From NCBI RefSeq assembly GCF_001704415.2, contig NC_030824.1, positions 37,009,022 through 37,073,021 of the forward strand: 64,000 nt of DNA, written 5' to 3'. This DNA is from Capra hircus (lineage: Eukaryota; Chordata; Mammalia; Artiodactyla; Bovidae). How positions within the stretch are numbered: position 1 is the stretch's first letter; each line of letters begins with the position of its first letter. Made by a program: the position numbers and the translations under genes. The notes beneath the pieces were generated by a model. The model was not told where the DNA came from. It saw nothing but the letters and a program-made list of their open reading frames with translations, and did no database searches. Positions 10,703 to 20,017 of the stretch are shown here, piece by piece.

Positions 10703-12263
10703 CATCTGCTTCACTTTATTTTGCTAAATGCTGTACCTGCATTTTCTCATTTACCGCTGGGAATGACTCTATAGTATAAGTCGGATGCATTTTATAGAAG
10801 AAGAAATTGGGATAAAGGTTATGCAGTTTTTCCATTATCAGCCTCATTCTCTATGTGTTAAACTTCTGCTCAAGGGACATTTTGATTTCATCCTTATTTT
10901 ACAAATTTTCATCTGATTTTATTTCTTTTTCCTTTCTGAAAAGAGGGCAGAAATGCCAACCCAACAATCTCCATCTTTAAATTCAAAGTGACTATTTTCA
11001 AACATCCCATCTCCATCAGACCCCAATTCTCCAAGTAATTAGAAATTTTTATCTAATTTACTCCCTTGATTTCTTCAGTCTCCTTTCACTGTCACATAAC
11101 ACATCTCTGATCTATCATATATTTTCTCATTTGACAGATGGTTCACCAAATATTTCTATTTATATTTTACTCAAAGTCAAATACACAGATGATAGCATTT
11201 TTCACTTTTACAGTCTAATGTAGACTTGAATATGCTGGGTACATGTGTTTTGTTTGATTAGAAATTTAAGTAAATATCAACAGAAGTCTGACATATTTTT
11301 TGTCCTTCAAGGGGACAAAAAAGATATGAAGAAATAAGACATTTATTGCTCAAAGCATTTGTCTGTACACACACACACACACACACATACACATGCGCAC
11401 ACGTGCGCGCGAACACACACACACATCTGGTTTTTTTGGAAACAAATCATAGAAGTTCTCTGCATTAAAGGTGGGCAGCATGTTTGGTCATATTGTAAAG
11501 AAGCTCAGCAAATTCTACCTACCACAAGTTGTCTGTTAAAACAAAAAGGTTCCATGTTCTTTTCCATCAACTTGTGTCAATGTCTGACTTCTGTTGTGGC
11601 AGAAATCATCTGAATTCTTAGCTTACAGAGATGTACATAAATTCCATCAGAAAAATCTCTTTAGAACATGGCACTGTCTTTGCAATTTGGAGTACTGATG
11701 TAAGTTGGCCATTAGCCAGTTACTCAGACTTTTAAACTAAGATGTTCTATAGGAAAGCCATTGTTACTTACGATGGTCTTTATTTTCAAATGGAACCATG
11801 ATCAGGATGAAGGGCAGGCTGCCATTGGAGCAAATGTGCCAAGTTACAATTTCACTGGGAAATTGTGCTCTGCAAGGTGGTCGCACAGGTAATTCAAAAC
11901 ATGAATTGCCCTGATGAGACAAAAGAAAATCTCAAAATGTATCTTAAAAAATTGTTCTAATTGTTTCCTAGTGCTTCTAAAGGCTTGTTATTTTAATGAT
12001 TACATAACAATTTGGCATACGTGAATTTTCTGACAAGGTCCAGGATCTCAAATTGTAAAAATACTTTTGCTCAGACTCCTCCATGAAACAGATTGGCAGA
12101 ACAAGTATTTTCACATCATGCCTGACCCTGGCCACTTAGTCATTAATGACTTTGCTCACTATGGAATTCGGAGCCTAATGATTTTACTCTTGAAAATCTG
12201 AATAATTTACCTAAAGAGGTTAAAAAAAGAAGTACAAGACTTTTTTTTTACAAGAATATTTTT
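10703..12263. other. No recognised feature apart from a CA repeat
   Basis: About 1.5 kb of AT-rich, unique-looking sequence. The only structure seen is the microsatellite at 11367-11426. Confidence 0.5.
11367..11426. repeat. (CA)n microsatellite with CG interruptions
   Basis: Two perfect (CA) arrays flank a divergent core reading ATGCGCACACGTGCGCGCGA. The alternating purine-pyrimidine pattern runs for most of the ~60 bp, so it is both length-polymorphism-prone and Z-DNA-prone. Confidence 0.92.
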
Positions 12264-14281
12264 AAATTGAACAGTTCAGTTCAGTTCAGTTCAGTTGTTC
12301 AGTCGTGTCTGACTCTTTGCAATCCCATGAACCGCAGCACACCAGGCCTCCCTGTCCATCACCAACTCCCGGAGTTCACTCAGACTCATGTCCATCAAGT
12401 CGGTGATGCCATGCAGCCATGTCATCCTCTGTCGTCCTCTTCTCCTCCTGCCCTCAATCCCTCCCAGCATCAGAGTCTTTTCCAATGAGTCAACCCTTCG
12501 CATGAGGTGGCCAAAGTATTGGAGTTTCAGCTTCAGCATCAGTCCTTCCAATGAACACCCAGGACTGATCTCCTTTAGGATGGACTGGTTGAATCTTCTT
12601 GCAGTCCAAGGGACTCTCAAGAGTCTTCTCCAACACAACACTTCAAAAGCATAAATTCTTTGGAGCTCAGCTTTCTTCACAGTCCAACTTTCACATTCAT
12701 ACATGACCATTGGAAAAACCATAGCCTTGACTAGATGGACCTTTGTTGGCAAAGTAATATCTCTGCTTTTCAATATGCTGTCTAGGTTGGTCATAACTTT
12801 CCTTCAAATGAGTAAGCATCTTTTAATTTCATTGCTGCAATCACCATCTGCATGACCAAGATAATCACGATGGTGTGATCACTCACCTAGAGTCAGACAT
12901 CCTGGAATGTGAAGTCAAGTGGGTCTTAGAAAGCATCACTACGAACAAAGCTAGTGGAGGTGATGGAATTCCAGTTGAGCTATTTCCAATCCTGAAAGAT
13001 GATGCTATGAAAGTGCTGCACTTAATATGCCAGCAAATTAACTCAGCAGTGGCCACAGGACTGGAAAAGGTCAGTTTTCATCCCATCCCAAAGGAGACAA
13101 TCACTCATTATCAGAGAAATGCAAATCAAAACCACAATGAAGAACCATTTCATGCCAGTCAGAATGGCTGTGATCCAAAAGTCTACAAGCAATAAATGCT
13201 GGAGAGGGTGTGGAGAAAAGGGAACCCTCTTACACTATTGGTGGGAATGCAAACTAGTACAGCCACTATGGAGAACAGTGTGGAGATTCCTTAAAAAACT
13301 GGAAATAGAACTGCCTTATGACCCAGCAATCCCACTACTGGGCATACACACCGAGGAAACCAGAACTGAAAGAGACATGTACCCCAATGTTCATCGCAGC
13401 ACTGTTCATAATAGTCAGGACATGGAAGCAACCTAGATGTCCATCAGCAGATGAATGGATAAGAAAGCTGTGGTACATATACACAATGGAGTATTACTCA
13501 GCCATTAAAAAGAATACATTTGAATCAGTTCTAATGAGGTAGATGAAACTGGAGCTGATTATACAGAGTGAAGTAAACCAGAAAGAAAAACACCAATACA
13601 GTATACTAACGCATATATATGAAATTTAGAAAGATGGTAACAATAACCCTGTATGTGAGACAGCAGAAGAGACACAGATGTATAGAACAGACTTTTGGAC
13701 TCTGTGGGAGAGGGAGAGGGCGGGATGATTTGGGAGAATGGCATTGAAACAGATATAATATCATATAAGAAATGAATCGCCAGTGTAGGTTCGATGCAGG
13801 ATACAGGATGCTTGGGGCTGGTGCACTGGGATGACCCAGAGAGATGATATGGGGAGGGAGAAGGGAGGGGGGTTCAGGATTGGGAACACATGTACACCCG
13901 TGGTGGATCCATGTTGATGTATGGCAAAACCAGTATAATATTGTAAAGTTAAAAAAATAATAAAAAAATAAAATATGAATAAAAAAAGAAAGGCAATGTC
14001 AAAGAATGCTCAAACTAACACATGATTGCGCTCATCTCACACGCTAGTAAAGTATTGCTCAAAATTCTCTAAGCCAGGCTTCAGCAATACGTGAACTGTG
14101 AACTTCCAGATGTTCAAGCTGGTTTTAGAAAAGGCAGAGGAACCAGAGATCAAATTGCCAACATCCGCTGGATCATGGAAAAAGCAAGAGAGTTCCAGAA
14201 AAACATCTATTTCTGCTTTCTTGACTATGCCAAAGCCTTTGACTGTGTGGATCACAATAAACTGTGGAAAAATTGAACAGT
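12264..14281 (-). mobile_element. BovB LINE with 5' inversion (twin-primed), 12-bp target duplication
   Basis: One insertion made of two opposed blocks. Block Y (12276-12852) is minus-strand BovB from its (TTCAG)n 3' end up to the segment encoding ITADGDCSHE. Block X (12853-14269) is plus-strand BovB from CATGACCAAGATAATCACGA to the segment encoding DHNKLWK, interrupted by an L1. The blocks meet at CTGCA/TGACC with a shared CA. Compared with the copy at 24104-26679, about 460 bp between X and Y are missing. AAATTGAACAGT occurs at 12264-12275 and 14270-14281 and bounds the whole. X has its 3' end at the outer flank, as the twin-priming model predicts. The RT frame is destroyed. Confidence 0.9.
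13102..13984 (+). mobile_element. L1 3' end nested inside BovB
   Basis: About 880 bp of ruminant L1, from CACTCATTATCAGAGAAATG through the ORF2 C-terminal region (CCCAGCAATCCCACTACTGG, GGAGTATTACTCAGCCATTA) and the 3' UTR, to an A-rich tail ending near 13984. BovB sequence stops at AAAGGAGACAAT (13090-13101) and restarts with AAAGAAAGGCAAT (13985-13997), an imperfect target duplication. Two open frames (13119-13436, 13318-13542) are ORF2 remnants in different frames. Confidence 0.9.
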
Positions 14282-14420
14282 AAACAATATTTAATGCCAT
14301 ACATTTTGCAGCAGAAGGGTTTTTTTTTTTCTTTATTAACCTATGATCTGTTGTCTTTCCTGGACTGTATATGAATTAAGGATAGAGCAGGACCCCATAT
14401 GTGGGATTATAAAACATAGG

Positions 14421-14662
14421 CATGATGTTATTGGGGCTTCCCAGGTGGTGCTACTAATAAAGAATCTGCCTACCAACGCAGGAGATGCAAGAGACGTGGG
14501 TTCGACCCCTGGGTTGGGAAAATCCCCTGGAGTAGGAAATGGTGCCCTACTCCAGTATTCTTGCCTGGAAAATTCCATGGGCAGAGGAGCTTGGTGAGCT
14601 AAAGTCCATGGGGCTGCAAAGTGTAGGACAACTGAGCAACTAAACACATACATGATGTTATT
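14421..14662 (+). repeat. Bov-tA SINE with 12-bp target duplication
   Basis: Near full-length SINE at 14433-14650: GGGGCTTCCCAGGTGGTGCT head, B-box-like GGTTCGACCCCTGGG, and Bov-A tail ending ACTGAGCAACTAAACAC. CATGATGTTATT is repeated at 14421-14432 and 14651-14662. Confidence 0.93.
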
Positions 14663-15645
14663 AGAATATGGCTAAGTTCTTACTATTTTTTTATATTCTG
14701 GGGTCCACATACATTTTGGTTGAAAAAATAATCCTATTGCCAAAATGATTTTAAAAATTACTATAGTAAATGAATATTTGATACCATGGGAAGTGTCCAT
14801 TTTATATAACCTGAAGAAAAACTGATTATAAAACTAGAAGTTAAAATTATTTCTGTAAAAGAGAAAAAAAATAAGTGAAGCAAAACCAAGGAAACAAAAA
14901 AGCTAAACAGCTGACTGTATTTACAAGATTTTTTTGTGTGTAAGTTAAAAACTGAAAAACTAGACACAAAAAAATGTGAGTAATATGTTTGTACTGCTCC
15001 ATTTGGCAAGTTCTTAAAGGTTACAGGAAGAGAGTGTATTATTGCTTAAGATGATGATAATTTATATTAAAAAATAAATCCAGCATGTGAGCAGGAAGGG
15101 GAAATTGCTTCATTAATTACCTGGTTATCTTATCAAGGCTCTCACTCTGGTTTTCCGGAATGCAGAGCAGCTTTCATGAACATTGCTCAGAGTGGCTGGG
15201 GCAGCAGTTCTCCAAGCTGAGAGATTTTGCACTCTTTGTTCCCTCTGCATTTATATTTTATGCAGCAAGCAGCTGCCTGGGTGGGTTTGGTGTCAGAGTG
15301 AGAGACCAGTTTTTTCTGTAGAGGTCCATCCAAAAAAAGAGAGCTAGGCTTCTTCCCTCTGCGCTTTTAGTTAGCTCAGTGGGGCCAGCTTCCATCTTTA
15401 GGATTAGAGCAGTGCCTGACTCCATCCTATGCCAGCAGGCCAGCTCTTGAATCCAGAGAAACTGAAGGGGAATGTAGGAATGTGGATGAGGTGAAATTGG
15501 CCAAAACCATTTTCCTCAAAAGATCTTTTTTTTTTTTTTTTAGTTAATAAGTGGTAAGTATAATATTGAGAATATGTAACAAACAGTTAATCCTGATACA
15601 GATTATTCATGATTTTTCAGGTATTTCATATATATTTTGAGTAAA
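14663..15645. other. No recognised feature
   Basis: AT-rich to 15080, then mixed composition. A T-run of about 15 is at 15527-15541. No repeat or exon recognised. Confidence 0.5.
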
Positions 15646-15956
15646 TTCAGTTCAGTTCAGTTCAGTCGCTCAGTTGTGTCCGACTCTTTGCAACCCCATG
15701 GACCACAGCACGCCAGGCCTCCCCGTCCATCACCAACTCCCAGAGTCCACCCAAACCCATGTCCATCGAGTCGGTGATGCCATCCAACCATCTCATTCTC
15801 CATTGTCCCCTTCTCCTCCTGCCTTCAATCTTTTCCAGTATCAGGGTCTTTTCAAATGAGTCAGTTCTTCGCATCTGATGGCCAAAGTATTGGAGTTTCA
15901 GCTTCAACGTCAATCCTTCTCAGCGTCAGTCCTTCCAATGAACACTCAGGACTGAA
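15646..15956 (-). mobile_element. BovB LINE 3' end
   Basis: Minus-strand copy from (TTCAG)n at 15646 to GGACTGA at about 15956. A short internal duplication near 15908-15935 (CGTCAATCCTTCTCA followed by GCGTCAGTCCTTCC) is absent from other copies. Only a weak 7-bp flank match (ATTTTGA, 15634-15640 and 15964-15970) was found. Confidence 0.88.
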
Positions 15957-16989
15957 AAAGATCATTTTGAATGCTGTAAGTTCTAAGTGTTCAAGGGCAC
16001 TTCCTTCTGTCCAAAGAGTTACACAGTGATTCCCTCTCAGGGGTAGATTTTATTCTCTTTGTTTATCCTTAGTGGAAATAAGCAGGTAGAAATTTATAAT
16101 TCTAGTAAAAAGTCCACAGAATCTGTGTTTAAAAAGAGAAGCAAATAATGCTAAAATGCAATTCCCTGTAAGTAATTTAACATATTTCTATTCCTTGGAA
16201 CTTGAAGAAAGTAAATTATTGTGTGGTGAATTTTTTTCCTCTAATTTTTCTGCATATTTGAACCTTAATTTCATCATTTTTCCCCCTGAAATCTCTGTGT
16301 TCAAATAGAATTACTGTTTCTTGATTTTTCAAGTTCATGATATTTATGGGCACAATTTGTATAACTTCTGAATGGTGCAACTGGTAGCCCAAACTAATAT
16401 AATAAATTATGACAATTATTTTGATGTCTTGTAAATCTTCCCTTGATCTTAAAGGATGAGGCTTTAGATCATTTAGGTTAATGGCCCAAAAGGAAAATAA
16501 TCTGTATATCACAATAAAAATAATCAGCATGATAATAAAAATAGTAAAAATATCATATATCATTATAATAGTAATAACAATAATACTACTAAAAAATACT
16601 CTAAATTTTGTGTTCTTTGAATAAGATATGAGAGGATTACTATGTTTCTAACTCTACCCTTCCATGTGAGTTTCATAAAAAACACATTTCTTATGAATTT
16701 CTATGATGTTGATTTAGCCTAATGTTGATTTAGGCTACCTGTGCCAATATTTTAACACAAAATGACAAATGCAATCAGATATCACCCACAGGCATTATAT
16801 AGGATCATCTGTACTTTCCAAGATGTTTGTGCTTTAGAAGACTGACGTAAAATTGATGTTAGACAATCCTGGTATGATTGATTTGTGGTCCATTTAGTAA
16901 AATCTACACTGGATGAACTGTTTACACTGAATGTCTCCTTGATGTTACTGACCAATAAAGTAGGAGGGATCACCTGATAATAAACTGTA
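15957..16989. other. No recognised feature; AT-rich
   Basis: Strongly AT-rich, with a run of simple A/T/C triplet-like repeats at 16505-16600 (AATAATA, TAGTAATAACAATAATACT). Nothing else is identified. Confidence 0.5.
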
Positions 16990-17202
16990 TATATTTTGTA
17001 TAATCATTTTACATGGCTTCACATATATTACCTGATTGCAATCACCTGTGAGATGGATGGAGCCAAAAAATTACCCATTTTTATACAGATTAGTACATTG
17101 AGACCTACATGAGTTAGGCAGTTTGACTAAGGTCAGCATTCTAGGAGTTATGTAGAGCTGGGATTTGGACAAGGTTATTAGACTTCAGTCCAGAGCACGG
17201 TG
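16990..17202 (-). repeat. MIR SINE
   Basis: Minus-strand MIR: CCATTTTTATACAGATTAGT, then GACTAAGGTCAGCATTCTAG, then AGAGCTGGGATTTGGAC. These correspond in order to the family's CCATTTTACAGATGAGGAAA, CCAAGGTCACACAGCTAG and AGAGCCGGGATTCGAAC. Confidence 0.72.
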
Positions 17203-17340
17203 GTGCCTAGCTTCCTTTCACTGAGCTGATGGGGCTCCGTCTGCCTCCCCTGTCCTGTTCTCAGTAGCTGTGATGTTACCTGCTGCCCCTGGCCAGCACT
17301 GTGTCCTTCTCTTCTCTGTCCAATAGTCTCAAATTTGATG

Positions 17341-17765
17341 GGAGGTTTTTGTTTTTTTTTTTTTTGAATTGAAGTTTAGTTGATTTATAATGTGCTAGTT
17401 TCAGGTGTACAGCATAGTAATTCAGTTATTCATCCTTCCATATATATATTATCTATCTATTCTGTTTTGGAGTCTTTTCCATTGTAGAAGGAAATGGAAA
17501 CCCACTCCAATGTTCTTGCCTGGAGAATCCCATGGACAGAGGAACCTGGTAGGCTACAGTCCAAGGGGTCGCAAAGAGTCGGACACGACTGAGTGACTTC
17601 ACTTTCTTTCACTTTTCATTATATGTTATTACAAGATAGTGAATACAGTTCACTGTGCTATATAGTAGGTCCTTGTTGTTTCCCTGTTATATAGATAATA
17701 GTATGTATCTGTTCATCTCAAACTCATCTATCTCTCCTCCCCTTTCCCTTTTGGTAACCATAAGG
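17341..17765 (-). mobile_element. L1 3' UTR fragment split by a Bov-tA
   Basis: Minus-strand L1 terminus: T-rich start, GAATTGAAGTTTAGTTGATT, CAGGTGTACAGCATAGTAAT. After a Bov-tA it resumes with TGTTATTACAAGATAGTGAA, GTGCTATATAGTAGGTCC and TTTGGTAACCATAAG. The same terminus occurs in plus orientation at 1500-1700. Confidence 0.85.
17474..17625 (+). repeat. Bov-tA tail segment inserted in L1
   Basis: The SINE part (about 17488-17611) runs from AAGGAAATGGAAACCCACTC to GACTGAGTGACTTCACTTTC and lacks the tRNA-like head. CTTTTCCATTGTA (17474-17486) and CTTTTCATTATA (17613-17624) form an imperfect duplication of the L1 target, so the SINE is younger than the L1. Confidence 0.85.
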
Positions 17766-18227
17766 CTTTTTTTTTTTTTTTTTCTTCTGTGTCTTTTAAT
17801 GGGAGCCTATAAAGAAGCTTCTCCCTGTGACTAAGTTCAGAATCCATTCTTTTCTGAGTCCTTTCTTCTTCAACTCGGAAACAGATCCAGATGCAAAAGC
17901 AAGACTGGGCATCAGACCAAATGCTCTTTCTGCCCCACCACATTAGTTGACATCAATGAGGCAAAGAGAAAAAGAATGTTGCTTAAAAATACAGCTGATT
18001 ACAGCTCCATCTTCCCTAAAGAAGGGAAGCACTGACTGACAGGAGGTGGTGACTTTTTATCTAGAAAATGTCCTTGTTGTGTCCTTTGAATGAACATGGC
18101 CAGCCCTCCATCCCTGTCTCCCCTGATGATGCTGGTGCTGGGAGGTTTGGTCAGTAAGGCATCTGGAAAGGGGTTGCTGGGATCTGCCAGCCACTGAGGA
18201 TGTTCATGGACTGGATGGTGGAGTACC
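17766..18227. other. T-run, then no recognised feature
   Basis: A T17 run at about 17767-17783 follows the L1 fragment. The rest is unique-looking. Confidence 0.5.
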
Positions 18228-18459
18228 TGTAAGTCATGTTGTCTTTGTTAGTAGCTAAGTCATGTCTGACTCTTTTGCGACCTCTTGGACTGTAGCTACC
18301 CAGGTTCCTCTGTCCATGGGATTTCCCAGGCAAGAATACTGGAATGGATTGCCATTTACTTCTCCAGGGGATCTTCCCAACCCAAGGATCAAACCTGGGT
18401 CTCCTACATTGGCAGATGGATTCCTTACCATTGAGCCACCCAGGAGCCTTGTAAGTCAT
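18228..18459 (-). repeat. Bov-tA SINE with 10-bp target duplication
   Basis: Minus-strand full-length SINE at 18238-18449, with the tail first (AGTAGCTAAGTCATGTCTGA) and the tRNA-like head last (GAGCCACCCAGGAGCC). TGTAAGTCAT is repeated at 18228-18237 and 18450-18459. Confidence 0.93.
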
Positions 18460-18949
18460 AATGGAAATTAATTTAAAGCACTGTGATGCCAACTTCTTTG
18501 TTAGAACTTAAGCTTCATTAAAATTCTTCCACATATACATTCCAGTACTTTCCAGTCTGGTGGGGAGAGGCATGGAAGTGGTACAGTGGCTGACATCTGA
18601 GTCTTCATTGGAAAAATGGAAGTAATAGCTGTTAGAGGTTATAGTGAAACCGAGATTTCGATGGAAGCAAGAACACTGATGCAAACCATAGGGCATAAGA
18701 CACACAGATCTGCAGAGATTATGTACAGGTCAACAGCCTTCCTCTTCTATGTGAATTTGCCAGTTGATGGAAATCTCAAAAGTTATGCAGACTTCTTGCT
18801 TACAGAAAGAAAAGGCAAAAGCCATTACTGATTATTCTCAAGAAACTCGAGAAGAGGCCACGCCAGTCAGGTGTCTTGGGAAGGCTCTAGGATTTCTGGA
18901 ACTATAGAAACTAAGACTGTAAACATCAACTGATTGAACCCTCCTCAAC
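18460..18949. other. No recognised feature
   Basis: Unique-looking. The 71-codon open frame at 18616-18831 has no recognisable domain, and I do not call it a gene. Confidence 0.5.
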
Positions 18950-19190
18950 CTTCCTTTTTTTTGCAATAAAGGAATCTAAACTCAGACACCTTATCCAGGT
19001 ACCCAAGGCTAGACGGTGTGTGAGCAGTCACAAATACAGGACTAACTACAATCTGACTGAAGAGTCAGGGCCAGAAGCCCTGGGTTCTGGTTCCTACCTC
19101 ATTTCCTTGTTTTTCTGACCTTCTTGAATCTCAGTTACGTGTCTGTAAATCAGAGTCAAGTAGGAGGACCAGATACATTTATGTAGGATT
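18950..19190. repeat. Probable MIR-related sequence
   Basis: GGTACCCAAGGCTAGACGGT near 18998 resembles the minus-strand MIR core. GAATCTCAGTTACGTGTCTG with TAAATCAG near 19126-19155 resembles the plus-strand core. Both are degenerate, so the family is likely but strand and limits are not settled. Confidence 0.35.
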
Positions 19191-19634
19191 TGAAAACTGT
19201 CAAAGAATGTTAAAACATTTATTGGTTTGTTTTAGGAAGTTAGGTATGGTGCCAACAATTATATGGAGAGGATTATCTTGGCTTTCCTGAAAAAGTCTGA
19301 GAACTGTAGCCATGACTTCACTGTTCCCTGTGTACACACAGGTGTGGATCGAGGCAAGGGGACAGGCAGTGACATTTATAGGGTGCCTTCTGGAATAATG
19401 ATCTTTTGTCTTCTTGGTACACCTTCTAAATAATACATATATATATTTAATTCTTTTTTTGTCTGCAAGAATTAAATCTAAATATTCTCAGAGGGAAGTT
19501 AGGAATACTTCTTAGTAAATCAAGAAGTTTAATCATACCATCTATAGAAATGACGTAAATACGTATTATGTTTATTTTTTCTAAGATTTTTTTTTTATGT
19601 GGAACATCTTTAGTCTTTATTGAATTTGTTACAG
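19191..19634. other. No recognised feature; AT-rich
   Basis: Unique-looking, with a short (AT)n stretch near 19435-19446. Confidence 0.5.
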
Positions 19635-20017
19635 TATTGCTTCTGTTTTATGTTTTGGTTTATTGGCCACAAAGAATGCGAGATCTTGGCTCCCCAAGGA
19701 GAGACTGAACCACACCTCTACAACCATCCCCAGCTTGCCCCCACCCTTGCCCTCACACTGGAAAGTGAAAGTGTTAGTCGCTCAGTTGTGTCCAACTCTT
19801 TGCAACTCCATTGACTGTATCCCACCTGAATCTTCTGTCCATGGGATTCTTCAGGCAAGAATACTGGAGTGGGTTGCCATTCCCTTCTCCAGGGGATCTT
19901 CCAGACCCATGGATTGAACCAGGGTCTCCTGAATTGCAGGCATGTTGTTTAGCATCTGAGCCAGCAGGGAACCCATTGGTAGGCACAGTCTTAACCAGTG
20001 CATCACCAGGGAAGTCC
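19635..20017 (-). repeat. CHR-type SINE split by a Bov-tA
   Basis: The right-hand end of the CHR element (minus strand) is GTCTTAACCAGTGCATCACC then AGGGAAGTCCCC (19988-20018). The left part is TTATTGGCCACAAAGAATGC then GAGATCTTGGCTCCCC (19659-19695), down to CACACTGG. The two halves are separated by a Bov-tA, and both halves fit the CHR reading when it is removed. Confidence 0.75.
19760..19974 (-). repeat. Bov-tA SINE nested in CHR
   Basis: Minus-strand full-length SINE from GAAAGTGAAAGTGTTAGTCG to GAGCCAGCAGGGAACCC. Flanks share CACTGG / CATTGG only, so nesting is inferred mainly from continuity of the CHR element on both sides. Confidence 0.88.

Noticed and set aside
12271..12296. (TTCAG)n direct repeats as a possible CRISPR-like or satellite array
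   Set aside because: Short uninterrupted 5-bp units at the 3' end of each BovB, with no spacers; this is the element's known tail.
14433..14650. tRNA-like box A/box B in Bov-tA and CHR heads
   Set aside because: These are tRNA-derived SINE heads lacking a complete cloverleaf and normal 3' end. They are not tRNA genes.
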